The notes under the pieces: generated by a model | What the model saw: the letters and a program-made list of their open reading frames with translations, nothing else | What the model was told of the DNA's origin: nothing | The model's database searches: none | From: an uncultured Chthoniobacter sp. | GTDB lineage: Bacteria > Verrucomicrobiota > Verrucomicrobiia > Chthoniobacterales > Chthoniobacteraceae | DNA length: 64,000 nucleotides | Assembly (NCBI GenBank): GCA_903874975.1 | Contig: CAIQUL010000093.1 | Span: 1-64,000, forward strand | Direction of reading: 5' to 3' | Position numbers and translations under genes: made by a program | Shown here: positions 17,981 through 28,254 of the stretch, piece by piece | Layout: every line of letters starts with the position of its first letter | Numbering within the stretch: position 1 is the stretch's first letter

Positions 17981-20900
17981 ATGATCCAACTAAAAGCAAG
18001 CCGCCGCACCGCCATGAGCGCCAAAACTGCCGACTCCCTTCGGCCTTCCAATGAAGGCCTGAAATTCGCCCGTGTTTTCAGCCAGAAAGCCATCGCGCCT
18101 TTCGACGAACTCGAATGGGAACAACGCACCGCCGAGATCACCGATGATTCGGGCAAGGCGATCTTCAAACAGGAGAACGTCGAAGTGCCGAAATCGTGGA
18201 GCGCGCTGGCCACGAAAATAGCCGTCTCGAAGTATTTCTATGGCGACATTTCCAACGGCAACGACCCCTACAAGGGCGGCCGCGAGCGGAGCGTGAAGCA
18301 ACTCGTGCATCGCGTCACCCGCACGATCACCGATTGCGGCATCAAGGACGGGTATTTCGCCGACAAGGAAAGCGCCGAGACTTTCTACAACGAACTGACC
18401 TGGCTCTGCGTGAACCAATACGGCGCGTTCAATTCGCCGGTGTGGTTCAATGTCGGCCTGCACCACCAATACGGTGTCGGCAAGGGAAGGGGCGAAGGGA
18501 ACTACTACTACAACCACAAGACCGGCCAAGCCGAGCGCGCCAAGACGCAATACGAATACCCGCAGGGCAGCGCGTGCTTCATCCAGAGCGTGGAGGACAC
18601 GATGGAAGACATCATGCGCCTCGCGCTGAGCGAAGCCATGCTCTTCAAGTATGGCAGCGGCACCGGCAGCGATCTTTCCACGCTCCGCTCGACGCGCGAG
18701 AAGCTGAGCGGCGGCGGCAAACCCAGCGGGCCGCTGAGTTTTCTCAAGGTCTATGACCAAGTGGCGAATGTCGTGAAGTCCGGCGGCAAGACGCGGCGCG
18801 CCGCGAAGATGAACACGCTCAAGGACTGGCACCCGGACATCGAGGAGTTCATCGAGGCGAAAACCAAGGAGGAGAAAAAGGCGTGGGCGCTCATCGAGCA
18901 GGGTTACGACCCGTCGTTCAACGGCGAGGCCTACGGATCGATCATGTATCAAAACGAGAACCTCTCGGTGCGGGTGAGCGACGAGTTCATGAACGCCGCC
19001 GTGGAGGGCAAGGAGTGGTGGACCAAGCGCGTGACCGACGGCCAACCCTGCGAGAAAAAGGACGCCGCCACGTTGCTGCGCAAGATCGCCGAAGGCACAC
19101 ATCTCTGCGGCGACCCCGGCATCCAATTCGACACCACGATCGACCATTGGCACACCTGCAAAGGCACCGCCCGCCAGAACAGCACCAACCCGTGCAGCGA
19201 GTATCTCTTTCTCGACAACACGGCGTGCAACCTCGCCTCGCTCAACCTGCTCAAGTTCAAAAAGGCTGACGGTCAGTTCGACGTGGAGCGCTTCAAAGCT
19301 GCGGTGCGCCTCTTCATCACCGCGCAGGAAATCATCGTGGATAACGCCAGCTACCCGATCAAAGAGATCGCGGAAAACTCGCACATTTTCCGCACGCTCG
19401 GCCTCGGCTACGCCAACCTCGGCGCGCTCATCATGAGCTACGGCCTCGGCTACGACACCGATGAAGGCCGCGCGCTCGCGGGTGCCATCACCAGCATCAT
19501 GACCGGGCACGCTTACGAGCAATCCGCCAAGATGGCCAAAGGGATGGGACCGTTCCCTGGATACAAAGACACCCGCTGCAGCGGCGTGGCGAAAACCGCC
19601 GACACGACCAACGAGCCTTACATGCTGGAGGTCATCAAACTGCACCGCTCGCATGTGGAGAAGATCCAAGTGAGTGAGCGCTTTGGATTCCTCACGGAAG
19701 AGGCCAAAAAGTGCTGGGACGGCGCCCTCGCTGCGGGCAAGAAGCACGGCTACCGCAACGCGCAGGTCACCGTCCTCGCGCCCACGGGCACGATCGGTTT
19801 CCTCATGGACTGCGACACCACCGGCATCGAGCCCGACATCGCGCTCGTGAAATACAAGCTGCTCGCCGGCGGCGGCATGCTGAAGATCGTCAACCAGACG
19901 GTCAAACCCGCGCTCCTCAACCTCGGCTACTCGGCGAAGCAGATCGAAAAGATCATCAACCACATCGACAAATTCGACACGATCGAGGACGTCACCGAGG
20001 AGGACGGCACCACCATTTCCAGCGGACTGAAACCCGAGCATCTGACTGTCTTCGACTGCGCTTTCAAAGCCCATCGCGGCTCCCGCTCGCTGCACTTCCG
20101 CGGCCACATCCGCATGATGGCCGCCGCGCAGCCCTTCCTCAGCGGCGCGATCTCGAAGACCGTCAACCTGCCCGAGCACGCCACCGTGGACGACATCGTG
20201 AATACCTACGTGGAAGGCTGGAAACTCGGCCTCAAAGCCATCGCCATTTACCGCGACGGCTCCAAGCGCTGCGCCCCGCTCAACGTCAAGAAAACCGCCA
20301 GCATGGGCGGCAACTCCGACACCGCAATCGCCGACCTGGATGCCGTGCTCAATGAGAAAACCGCCATCGAGTCGCGCATCGGCGAACTCGAAGGCGTCAT
20401 CACCGAGCTGCGCAAAAAGGTGGACGAACCCGTCCGCCGGCGCATGCCCGACACCCGCGTCGCTATCAACCACAAGTTCGAGATCGCCGGCCACAAAGGT
20501 TACCTCACCGTCGGCATGTTCGAGGACGGCAGCCCCGGCGAGATCTTCATCCAGATGAACAAGGAAGGCAGCACCATCGGTGGCCTCATGGATACCGTCG
20601 CCACGCTGACCAGCATCTCGCTTCAGTATGGCGTGCCGCTGGATTCCCTCGTGAGAAAGTTCGCCTACCAGCGTTTCGAGCCATCCGGTTTCACCAAGAA
20701 CCCCGACATCCGCAACGCGACTTCGATCACCGACTACATCTTCCGCTGGCTCGGCTGTCAGTTCATCAAAGGCTACAAGGAGGCGACCTCACCCAACAAA
20801 GGTCAGGCCGATCTCCCCATGAAGGAACTCACCGAGATCGACATCAAAGGTAACAACCGTCCCGTGCCCGACCTCGCCACGGAAAGCTCCAACATTCTCG

Positions 20901-21100
20901 ACATCATCGGCCACAAAGGGGGCAGCGAAGGCGGGCCGCACCTAGCAATCGGCGGGAGCACCCACGCGGAGCGGCTCAAGGATGCCTTGGGCGACATGTA
21001 TATGCCCGACCCATGCAGCATCTGCGGCTCCACCAAAGTCATCCGCGCGGGAGCCTGCGGTTGCTGCACCGAGTGCGGCACCAGCCAGGGCTGCAGCTAG
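17981..21100 (+). CDS. nrdJ: Adenosylcobalamin-dependent (class II) ribonucleoside-diphosphate reductase
   Basis: NPCSEYLFLDNTACNLASLNLLKF; PTGTIGFLMDCDTTGIEPDIALVKYK; C-terminal Cys-rich CSICGSTKVIRAGACGCCTECGTSQGCS; start at MIQLKASRRTAM. Confidence 0.93.
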   Translation: MIQLKASRRTAMSAKTADSLRPSNEGLKFARVFSQKAIAPFDELEWEQRTAEITDDSGKAIFKQENVEVPKSWSALATKIAVSKYFYGDISNGNDPYKGGRERSVKQLVHRVTRTITDCGIKDGYFADKESAETFYNELTWLCVNQYGAFNSPVWFNVGLHHQYGVGKGRGEGNYYYNHKTGQAERAKTQYEYPQGSACFIQSVEDTMEDIMRLALSEAMLFKYGSGTGSDLSTLRSTREKLSGGGKPSGPLSFLKVYDQVANVVKSGGKTRRAAKMNTLKDWHPDIEEFIEAKTKEEKKAWALIEQGYDPSFNGEAYGSIMYQNENLSVRVSDEFMNAAVEGKEWWTKRVTDGQPCEKKDAATLLRKIAEGTHLCGDPGIQFDTTIDHWHTCKGTARQNSTNPCSEYLFLDNTACNLASLNLLKFKKADGQFDVERFKAAVRLFITAQEIIVDNASYPIKEIAENSHIFRTLGLGYANLGALIMSYGLGYDTDEGRALAGAITSIMTGHAYEQSAKMAKGMGPFPGYKDTRCSGVAKTADTTNEPYMLEVIKLHRSHVEKIQVSERFGFLTEEAKKCWDGALAAGKKHGYRNAQVTVLAPTGTIGFLMDCDTTGIEPDIALVKYKLLAGGGMLKIVNQTVKPALLNLGYSAKQIEKIINHIDKFDTIEDVTEEDGTTISSGLKPEHLTVFDCAFKAHRGSRSLHFRGHIRMMAAAQPFLSGAISKTVNLPEHATVDDIVNTYVEGWKLGLKAIAIYRDGSKRCAPLNVKKTASMGGNSDTAIADLDAVLNEKTAIESRIGELEGVITELRKKVDEPVRRRMPDTRVAINHKFEIAGHKGYLTVGMFEDGSPGEIFIQMNKEGSTIGGLMDTVATLTSISLQYGVPLDSLVRKFAYQRFEPSGFTKNPDIRNATSITDYIFRWLGCQFIKGYKEATSPNKGQADLPMKELTEIDIKGNNRPVPDLATESSNILDIIGHKGGSEGGPHLAIGGSTHAERLKDALGDMYMPDPCSICGSTKVIRAGACGCCTECGTSQGCS

Positions 21101-21337
21101 CCGCGTCCTTCCCTCACTCATGACCGAACCCACCAAAGACGAGCCACCCCGCGACACCAGTCTCGGGCCCGTGCTCGCCGACTAACCGATCTGGCGGCTC
21201 CGGCCGCCCCAACCAAGACCGTCCGGTCATCGGATGCTTAGCTCATCCGGTGGCCGGGCGTCTTCATCGGTGGATGTCCCGCTCGGACCAGCGAGCGAGC
21301 TGCGGAAATTCCGCAGGGCAGGGGAGAGAGGCGGCTA

Positions 21338-22366
21338 CTAAACCGGACGCCGCCGCCGGAGCGCGGCGAGCGCGCCAAGAATCAGCAACCCGCTGGTGGA
21401 TGGCTCGGGGACCAAAGCACCTTTGGGAGAGGCGAAGCTCTCGCCGCCACCGCCCGGGCCGACGAGGCCGCTGCTGAAGGTCACCTTCGCGCCCGCGCCG
21501 ATCGTCAGGGAGGCGAGTGTCTGGCTCACCGAGCCAAAATTGAGCGTGGTCGCTGCGCCACCCGCCGCATTCGTCACCGTCACCACCGCGGTCCCGGCAC
21601 CGCCGGCGAGGGCGGCGTTCACGTTGATCGTTCCGTCGCTGGCGGTCAGGTTCTGAAAGCCCAGAGTCGCCCCCGGCAGGAAACTCAGCATCCCCGCGCC
21701 CGTCTTGTTCACTGCCACCGAACCGGCGCCATTTATGATACCGCCATGAATTTCGGTGTTCCCGTCGCCGGTCACGGTCAGTGTTTTAACCCCCGTGAGG
21801 GTGCCGCTGCTGATGATTCTGAAGAAAAAGAGCGCCGCCCCGGAAAGCGTGCTGGAATTGGAAAAGGTGAACGCTTCCGACCCGTTCGTGGTGCCCAAGT
21901 TCACATTGGCCCCGATCTGTTGCGGCGCTCCCACGGTGGAGCCCATTGAAATGGAGCCGACGGCGCTGAGACCGAGGACATCCCCGCTTCCGGTTCCAAT
22001 GAAGTAGCTCCCCGCGCTGTTGTTAATAATGATGGAACCAATAGCGGGTGCGCCGTCCAGGACCAGTGTGGGGCGGCTGATACCCGCACTGTCGAATGTT
22101 GCGGTGTCGGATGCGCCCGGGACGGAGGGAGAGGAACTCCAGTTCGAGGGACCGCTCCAGAGTTCATTGGATGTGCCGATCCAAGTCCCGCTGACCGCCT
22201 GCGCCGGTGCCGCCGAGAGGAAGATCCCCATCGCCGTCAGGCCGAGCACTGCCCTGCCTGCGCACAGTCTGACGGTCTTGAGTCGGCGCGACGTGCGGTG
22301 AGACGGATGAGGTTGCATGAAAAACATGAAGTTTTCCCCGAATCCAGCGGAGAGCATCCCTAGGAC
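21338..22366 (-). CDS. PEP-CTERM sorted autotransporter-associated beta-strand-like secreted protein
   Basis: Signal peptide; repetitive Gly/Ala/Thr beta-strand body; C-terminus VPEPSTSGLLILGALAALRRRRPV; start choice uncertain. Confidence 0.85.
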   Translation of the reverse strand, partial: VLGMLSAGFGENFMFFMQPHPSHRTSRRLKTVRLCAGRAVLGLTAMGIFLSAAPAQAVSGTWIGTSNELWSGPSNWSSSPSVPGASDTATFDSAGISRPTLVLDGAPAIGSIIINNSAGSYFIGTGSGDVLGLSAVGSISMGSTVGAPQQIGANVNLGTTNGSEAFTFSNSSTLSGAALFFFRIISSGTLTGVKTLTVTGDGNTEIHGGIINGAGSVAVNKTGAGMLSFLPGATLGFQNLTASDGTINVNAALAGGAGTAVVTVTNAAGGAATTLNFGSVSQTLASLTIGAGAKVTFSSGLVGPGGGGESFASPKGALVPEPSTSGLLILGALAALRRRRPV

Positions 22367-22421
22367 ATGTCGGAATGGACACTCCACAAGGAGCAGTCAG
22401 CAGGCCAAAAAAGCCCGTGCT

Positions 22422-23096
22422 TTACGCCTCCGGTGTGAAGCCCATCACGAGGTCAAACCGTGCGGCGAGTTCGCCCGCGCGGGCGTCTTTGAGCGGGGCA
22501 AAATCCACCGTGATCGCGGCCCGCCGGGCCTCGTCTTTCACGCTGCGCCAGATGCCGTCGCGCTCGTTGGCGGGCTCGCCTTTGATGTAGCATTGCGTCG
22601 TCCAGCGCTCGCGGCCTGTGGTTTTCACCGCGACGTGGATGTGGGGGGCGCGACCGGGATAGGCGACGGGTTTGATGGTGCGAAAAAGATACTCGCCGGT
22701 GCTGCCGGTGACGAACCGCCCGAAGCCCTGGAAGTTGGTGTCGCGCTGGTCGGCGTTGCCAGTGCCGCTGTGGAGGTAGGCGCCGTTTTTGTCGCACTGC
22801 CAGATTTCCACGGTGGCGTTGCGCATGGGCGCGCCGGTCGCGTCGAGGATGCGTCCGCTGAGGTAAGTGATCTCGCCGACGGCGGGCTTGAGGCTGTCGT
22901 TGATGACGATGAGGTCGTTGTCGGTATCGAGCGGGAGGCGGTCGGGATAAAACGGCCCCGCGGTCTGGTTGGGCGTCTGGAGGAGCGCTTCGGCAAAGGC
23001 ACCCGGCGCGGCGAAAAGCGCGAGGCCGAGGGCGGCGCGATGAAGGAAGCGGCGGCGGTCGAAGCCGGGCGGGAGGATGAGCGGGGAGGTTTTCAT
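22422..23096 (-). CDS. Intradiol ring-cleavage (protocatechuate 3,4-dioxygenase-like) family protein
   Basis: RRRFLHRAALG Tat-like leader; NQTAGPFYPD; GRILDATGAPMRNATVEIWQCDKNGAY; GRAPHIHVAV. Confidence 0.87.
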   Translation of the reverse strand: MKTSPLILPPGFDRRRFLHRAALGLALFAAPGAFAEALLQTPNQTAGPFYPDRLPLDTDNDLIVINDSLKPAVGEITYLSGRILDATGAPMRNATVEIWQCDKNGAYLHSGTGNADQRDTNFQGFGRFVTGSTGEYLFRTIKPVAYPGRAPHIHVAVKTTGRERWTTQCYIKGEPANERDGIWRSVKDEARRAAITVDFAPLKDARAGELAARFDLVMGFTPEA

Positions 23097-23233
23097 GGTG
23101 CTTTGGAGTGAGGCTGAAACTGCGGGAAGCGCGGGAAGTTTCAAGCGAGGACAAAGTCGCGCGCCACTTTCCGTTCACGCCGTCCGTTCTTTTCGGATCG
23201 CCGCCACCTCGCTACGTTTCCGCGGCCACGCCG

Positions 23234-23815
23234 ATGAAATCCACCAAACCAATCTGCCGCTGCGCCTGGGCGCGCGGGCCGCTCGACATCATCTATCACG
23301 ACACCGAGTGGGGTGTGCCGCAGCACGACGACCGGATGCTCTTCGAACTGCTCATCCTCGAAGGCGCGCAGGCCGGGCTGAGTTGGTCCACCATTTTGAA
23401 AAAGCGCGAGAGCTACCGCGCGGCGTTCGACCTGTTCGACGCCCGGCGCATCGCCAAATACGACGACCGCAAAGTGGCCGCGCTGCTCGCCGATCCCGGC
23501 ATCGTGCGCAACCGCCTGAAGGTCGCCTCCGCCATCCTCAACGCCCGCGCTTTTCTCGCCGTGCAAAAGGAGTTCGGCAGCTTCGACCGCTACATCTGGC
23601 AATTCGTGGGAGGGACGCCGCGGCAGAACGCCCGCACCGCGCTCTCCCAACTCCCCGCGAAGACCGCCGAGTCCGACGCCATGAGCCGCGACCTCCTGAA
23701 GCGCGGCTTCAAGTTCGTCGGCTCGACGATCTGCTACGCCTTCATTCAGGCCACCGGCATGGTCAACGACCACACCACCGACTGTTTTCGCCACGCCGCG
23801 CTCGCGAAAAAATAA
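23234..23815 (+). CDS. tag: DNA-3-methyladenine glycosylase I
   Basis: CRCAWARGPLDIIYHDTEWGVPQHDDRMLFELLILEGAQAGLSW...KRGFKFVGSTICYAFIQATGMVNDHTTDCF. Confidence 0.95.
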   Translation: MKSTKPICRCAWARGPLDIIYHDTEWGVPQHDDRMLFELLILEGAQAGLSWSTILKKRESYRAAFDLFDARRIAKYDDRKVAALLADPGIVRNRLKVASAILNARAFLAVQKEFGSFDRYIWQFVGGTPRQNARTALSQLPAKTAESDAMSRDLLKRGFKFVGSTICYAFIQATGMVNDHTTDCFRHAALAKK

Positions 23816-23878
23816 TGCTCCCGGAGAAAACCACGGCTTTCCTCCCCGTGGGCATTGTGCGATAAGCGCCCGCTTTTC

Positions 23879-24355
23879 ATGGACGAACCGCACATTGAGC
23901 AAGCCACGCTGGAAGACCTCCCGCAGTTGACCGATCTCCTCTACGATCTGTTCACGCAGGAGGGCGACTTCGTCCCCAACCGCGCCAAGCAAATGCGCGG
24001 GTTGCGCCTCATCCTTGAGCAGCCCAGCCGCGGGCGCATCTTTGTCCTCCGCCAGAACGGCACGATCCTCGGGATGATCAATTTGCTCTTCACGATCAGC
24101 ACGGCGGAGGGCGGCTTCGTCATCATGCTGGAGGACGTGATCGTGCATCGCGCGCATCGCGGCAAAGGCTTCGGCGACAAACTGCTCCAGCACTCCATCG
24201 CTTACGCGAAGAAAAAGGACTTCCTCCGCATCACCCTCCTCGCCGACCGACTCAACGATCATGGTCAGCATTTCTTCAAAGAGCACGGTTTCTTTGAGTC
24301 CAAGATGATCCCGCTCCGGCTCATCCTGAACACCGGCGACGCGCCCTCCGCCTAG
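23879..24355 (+). CDS. GNAT family N-acetyltransferase
   Basis: MLEDVIVHRAHRGKGFGDKLLQHSIAYAKKKDFLRITLLADRLN. Confidence 0.87.
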   Translation: MDEPHIEQATLEDLPQLTDLLYDLFTQEGDFVPNRAKQMRGLRLILEQPSRGRIFVLRQNGTILGMINLLFTISTAEGGFVIMLEDVIVHRAHRGKGFGDKLLQHSIAYAKKKDFLRITLLADRLNDHGQHFFKEHGFFESKMIPLRLILNTGDAPSA

Positions 24356-25069
24356 ATGCCCGACGGTTTCACCGACCTCGGCTTCGCCCGCGTGGACAGC
24401 GACCGCGCGCGGCGTTGCGGCTTCCCCGAAGTCATCTTCGGCGCGGGCAAAACGGCCGCCGAGGTGCTGGCGATCGGGCGTGAGATTTTGGCGAAAGAGC
24501 GCGTGCTGCTCGTCAGCCGGTCGAACGAAGAGCAGCACCGCGCGCTCGCTGCGGAGTTCCCCGCCGCGCGCTGGCATGAGCGGGCGCGGTGCATCACGGT
24601 GGAAACGGAGCCGCTACCGAAGTGCGACGGCGTCGTCGGCATCATCTGTGCGGGGACTTCCGATCTGCCCGTGGCCGACGAGGCCGCGGTGACGCTGGAA
24701 ATTTTTGGCAACCGCGTCGTGCGCATCACCGATGTCGGCGTCGCCGGCATCCACCGCCTGCTCGCCGAGCGCGACCGCCTCGAAGCGTGCAACGTGCTCA
24801 TCGTCGTCGCCGGCATGGAAGGCGCGCTGCCCAGCGCCGTGGCCGGCCTCGTCAGCAAACCGGTCATCGCCGTGCCGACCAGCGTCGGCTACGGCGCGAA
24901 TTTCGGCGGTCTCGCCGCGCTCCTCGGCATGCTGAACTCGTGCGGTAGCGGCGTCACTGTGGTGAACATCGACAATGGTTTCGGTGCCGCCTACGCCGCC
25001 GCGCAGATCAACCGCCAACTCCACTCCGCCTCCGCTCCCTACCGCGGCGCGGGTGGCGGCACCTGCTGA
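24356..25069 (+). CDS. larB: Nickel pincer cofactor biosynthesis protein LarB
   Basis: [10 protein letters not shown]...[19 protein letters not shown]...[11 protein letters not shown]...[66 protein letters not shown]. Confidence 0.95.
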   Translation: MPDGFTDLGFARVDSDRARRCGFPEVIFGAGKTAAEVLAIGREILAKERVLLVSRSNEEQHRALAAEFPAARWHERARCITVETEPLPKCDGVVGIICAGTSDLPVADEAAVTLEIFGNRVVRITDVGVAGIHRLLAERDRLEACNVLIVVAGMEGALPSAVAGLVSKPVIAVPTSVGYGANFGGLAALLGMLNSCGSGVTVVNIDNGFGAAYAAAQINRQLHSASAPYRGAGGGTC

Positions 25070-26338
25070 CGCTGGCGGAGGTAGAGGAAAAGGTCGCGCA
25101 CACCGTCCTCGTCGAGCGCGTTGAGCAGGCCGGCGGGCATGAGGGAATTTGGGCTGACCTCCACGCTCTTGATGTCGGCGCGCGGCACGGTCGCGGGGCC
25201 GGCGAGGGTCTTCAGTGTGACGCCGCTCGCGTCGTCGGTCGCGAGGATGCCGGTGAGAATCCGCCCGTCCTTTGTCTCCACGAACGCCTGCTGGTAGTCC
25301 TTTCCGATTGTGGCGTTGGGATCGACGATGTTTTGCAGCAGGTAGTCCACATCCTCGAACGATCCGGGCAGGTCCGGGCCGACCTTCGCGCCTTCGCCAA
25401 ACATGCTGTGGCAGAGCGCGCAGGCTTGCTGGAAATGCCCGCGTCCGCGCGCGGCGTTGGCGCGCAGGATGGAGTCGGTGGTGAGAAATTTTTTGAACGT
25501 GGCGATCTGCTTTTGGGTGTCCTCGGTGGTCGCGCGGACGGCGCCCCAGTTTTTCGCCAGCCACGCTTCGATGGCGGCATCGCGCAAACCCTGGAGCTGC
25601 CGGGCGAGCGGGGCGGTGATGGCGGCGCGGTCGAGAGTCTTCGCGTCGATGGCTGCGAGGAGCGCGCGGGCACTGGCGGCGCGGGCGAGCAGCGAGCCGA
25701 GCGCGTCCTGTTTTTCCGCGGCGTCGAGCGTGGGATAAACCATCAGGATTTGCGCGGGAATCCGGGCGTCGTCGAAAGCCGCGAGCCCGCGCAGCGCGGC
25801 CACCCGCAGTGGGCCGGGTGCTTTCACGAGGTCGAGCAGCACGGGCAAAGTCGGCGCGTCTTTCGCCGCGAGGAGCGAGTCGAGTGCGGCCAGTCGGGCC
25901 TCGGGCTTCGCGTGGGCATCCGCCAAAATCTTGCGCAGCCCGTCGAGCGCCGCGCCGCCGCCGAAGGCCGCCGCCAGCGCTTGCGCCTGCTCGCGGACCT
26001 CCTCGCTCGGACTCGCCTTCAGCTTCTCGTAGAGCGCGGGCCACCCGGTGGGCACCGTCGCGCCGCGCTGGCCTTTGAGCGATGCGTTCATGCCACGCAG
26101 GATGTTCGCCTGGGCCTCCGGGCTTTCGATTCTGCCCAGCGCCTGCACCAGCGCGCCGAGTGCGGGCGGCGCGGATTCTTGCGTATGACCCGGCACTCCC
26201 ACGGCGAGCACCAGCGCCGCAATCAGAGCGCGCCAGCGCAAAGGAGCCTGGTGGAGCACTCGACCCGAGTGCTGCGGACGGCGACCCGCCGAGCGCACTG
26301 GTGTAAATGTGGCATTGAGAAAACGGTGGGCGCTCATG
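25039..26338 (-). CDS. HEAT-repeat c-type cytochrome, C-terminal half of a PVC-type heme-binding protein
   Basis: GHFQQACALCHSMFGEGAKVGPDL (CxxCH); secretion-signal-like PLRWRALIAALVLAVGVPGHTQ; start ambiguous (ATG 26338, GTG 26259, or 26424 inside a repeat). Confidence 0.82.
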
Positions 26339-26427
26339 GGAATCGGGAGACGGCGCGTGCAGCGGCGCGCATATGGGTGTTTGCGGCGGGTCGCCGCAAA
26401 CCGCACGCGGGTCGCGTGCTCCACCCG
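26250..26427. repeat. Double-hairpin-arm palindromic element, copy 1
   Basis: Ends ggtggagcac.../...gtgctccaccc; arms GCACTCG-ACC-CGAGTGC and GCACGCG-ACC-CGCGTGC plus TTTGCGGCG-ACC-CGCCGCAAA. Confidence 0.85.
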
Positions 26428-26481
26428 GCGCTACGCCGCGCCGCGCGCACTTGGTTCAACCGACGCTTTGCCGCCATACCG

Positions 26482-28254
26482 TTACTTCGCCGCCATGCGA
26501 CGGGCGATGAACTCCTGCACCTTGGGAATCTTGCAGTTGGCCAGCAGCTCCGCGGCCTTCACCGGATCGGCGGCGACGGCGGGCTCGGCGGCGTACCAGA
26601 GCAACAGCGGGAGGTTGTGATCCGTCGCATCCTCGGCATGCGACGCGAGGCCTTCGAGAATCGGCCAGCGCTGCGGGATCGGGAGGCGTTGCGCGGCGGA
26701 GGCGAGGTAAAGCCGCACCACCGGCGAGGCGTCGGCGCGCGCCATTTTCGCAAACTCCACCAGCTCCGCCGCCGTCGGCGTGCCGTCTTCGCAGCGGAGC
26801 TGGATGACCCACGCGCGCAGATATTCCAGCGGGCTTTTGAGCGTCTCCAGCGCCGTTGCCTCGTCGAGTCCCCCTACGCCGTGCAGCGCCCAGAGCGCGC
26901 GCAGCTTGCGCGTTTCATCGGGATTCTCGCGCAACATCTTTTGCAGCGCCGCCTGCACCTCCGGCTTCGCGCCGCGCTCCGCGAGCATCCGCCGCGCGTG
27001 CCGCACATACCAGTCATTGGCGTGGAGCTGCATCTGCACGAGTTCCGCGTCGGTGGCTTTCGCCAGATCCACGCCCACCGCCTTCGCGCCCTCATGCACG
27101 ATCTTGTAGATGCGCCCATTCGTCCGGTCCGTGAAGTTCCGCTGCTGATGGCACGGCACCTTGTCGTACCAGTCGTTGATCACCACGTTCCCATCCGGCC
27201 CGTACTGCGCGCTCAGGCCGCGGTACCACGCATCGGGCGACGCGAGGAAATCCATCTTCCGCTCGCTCTTCATCCCCGAGCCCGCGCGCACCAGCTTCTC
27301 GCAGCGCAGCTTGTTCATGTGGATGTCGCCGCAGAAAAACGTGTCGCGAAACTCCGCCGGCCACGTCCCGCCGAGATAGATCATCGCCCCGCAGTAGGCG
27401 CGCTTTTCGTACTCGAAATCCGCGATCGTCTTCAGGTCCGCATACGTGTGCCGGTTGCCATGCTGCCCCGCCTGCCGCTGGTAGCGCCCGCCCTGCACGG
27501 CCTGCCACATGTGCGGGATCACGCACGCGGCAAAAAACATCTGCCCGCGATCATTCCAATCCGCGCCCCACTGGTTGCTCCCGCCCTCAGCATACAGCTC
27601 GAATTTTTTCTTCCCCGGATGATACCGCCACACGCCCGCGTTCAGCTTCACGCGCTCCGTGTCGGGCGCGCCGGGCTGGCCTACGTTCGAGTTCGTGAAA
27701 ATGCCCTGCGTCCCGTAGAGCCAGCCGTCCGGGCCCCAGATGAAATTGTTCAGCGTCTCGTGGGTGTCCTGATTGCCCCAGCCATCGAGCACCACCACTG
27801 GCTCGCCGACGGCCTGATCCGTGCCGTCCTTCACCGGGAAAAAAAGCAGGTTCGGCGGCGCGCCCACCCACACCCCGCCGTGCCCCACCGCGATCCCGCT
27901 GGCAAAGGTCAGCTTGTCGTAAAAAACCGTCCGCTTCCGCGCTTTCCCGTCCGGCGCGAAATCCTCAAGGATCAAAATCTTGTCCACCGGTTTGCCGGGA
28001 CAATCCGGGTAGTTGGTATTCTCCAGCACCCACAGCCGCCCGCGGTCGTCGTAGGAGAAAGCGATGGGCTGCACCACATCCGGCTCCGCCGCCACCACCT
28101 GCGCGGAGAACCCCGGCGGCAGCTTCATCTGCCGCGCCGCCTCCGCCGCCGACAACGGCTCGGTGCGTGCGACCGGGCGGTTCCTGTCCTCAAGCGGGCT
28201 AGCGGCGACCGCAATTGAGGCGAGGGTGAGAAGGATGGAGAGCGTGGATTTCAT
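26482..28254 (-). CDS. PVC-type membrane-bound dehydrogenase domain protein
   Basis: LPPGFSAQVVAAEPDVVQPIAFSYDDRGRLWVLENTNYPDCPGKPVDKILILEDFAPDGKARKRTVFYD...NLPLLLWYAAEPAVAADPVKAAELLANCKIPKVQEFIARRM. Confidence 0.88.
   Translation of the reverse strand: MKSTLSILLTLASIAVAASPLEDRNRPVARTEPLSAAEAARQMKLPPGFSAQVVAAEPDVVQPIAFSYDDRGRLWVLENTNYPDCPGKPVDKILILEDFAPDGKARKRTVFYDKLTFASGIAVGHGGVWVGAPPNLLFFPVKDGTDQAVGEPVVVLDGWGNQDTHETLNNFIWGPDGWLYGTQGIFTNSNVGQPGAPDTERVKLNAGVWRYHPGKKKFELYAEGGSNQWGADWNDRGQMFFAACVIPHMWQAVQGGRYQRQAGQHGNRHTYADLKTIADFEYEKRAYCGAMIYLGGTWPAEFRDTFFCGDIHMNKLRCEKLVRAGSGMKSERKMDFLASPDAWYRGLSAQYGPDGNVVINDWYDKVPCHQQRNFTDRTNGRIYKIVHEGAKAVGVDLAKATDAELVQMQLHANDWYVRHARRMLAERGAKPEVQAALQKMLRENPDETRKLRALWALHGVGGLDEATALETLKSPLEYLRAWVIQLRCEDGTPTAAELVEFAKMARADASPVVRLYLASAAQRLPIPQRWPILEGLASHAEDATDHNLPLLLWYAAEPAVAADPVKAAELLANCKIPKVQEFIARRMAAK

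Noticed and set aside
17403-17984. 193-aa plus-strand ORF in the mgtE-nrdJ gap
   Set aside because: Overlaps the mgtE start and candidate regulatory sites; sequence has no protein-like features.
17990-20494. 834-aa minus-strand ORF opposite the class II RNR
   Set aside because: Antisense shadow; no family features.
21120-21185. 21-codon ORF MTEPTKDEPPRDTSLGPVLAD after nrdJ
   Set aside because: Too short to support without conservation or translation data.
26455-26500. Short near-duplication ATGGCGGC(g/a)AAG at the dehydrogenase stop
   Set aside because: Only 12 bp; could be chance in GC-rich sequence and not enough to claim a target-site duplication.
25333-28218. 961-aa plus-strand ORF opposite the cytochrome/dehydrogenase genes
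   Set aside because: Antisense shadow; biased composition.
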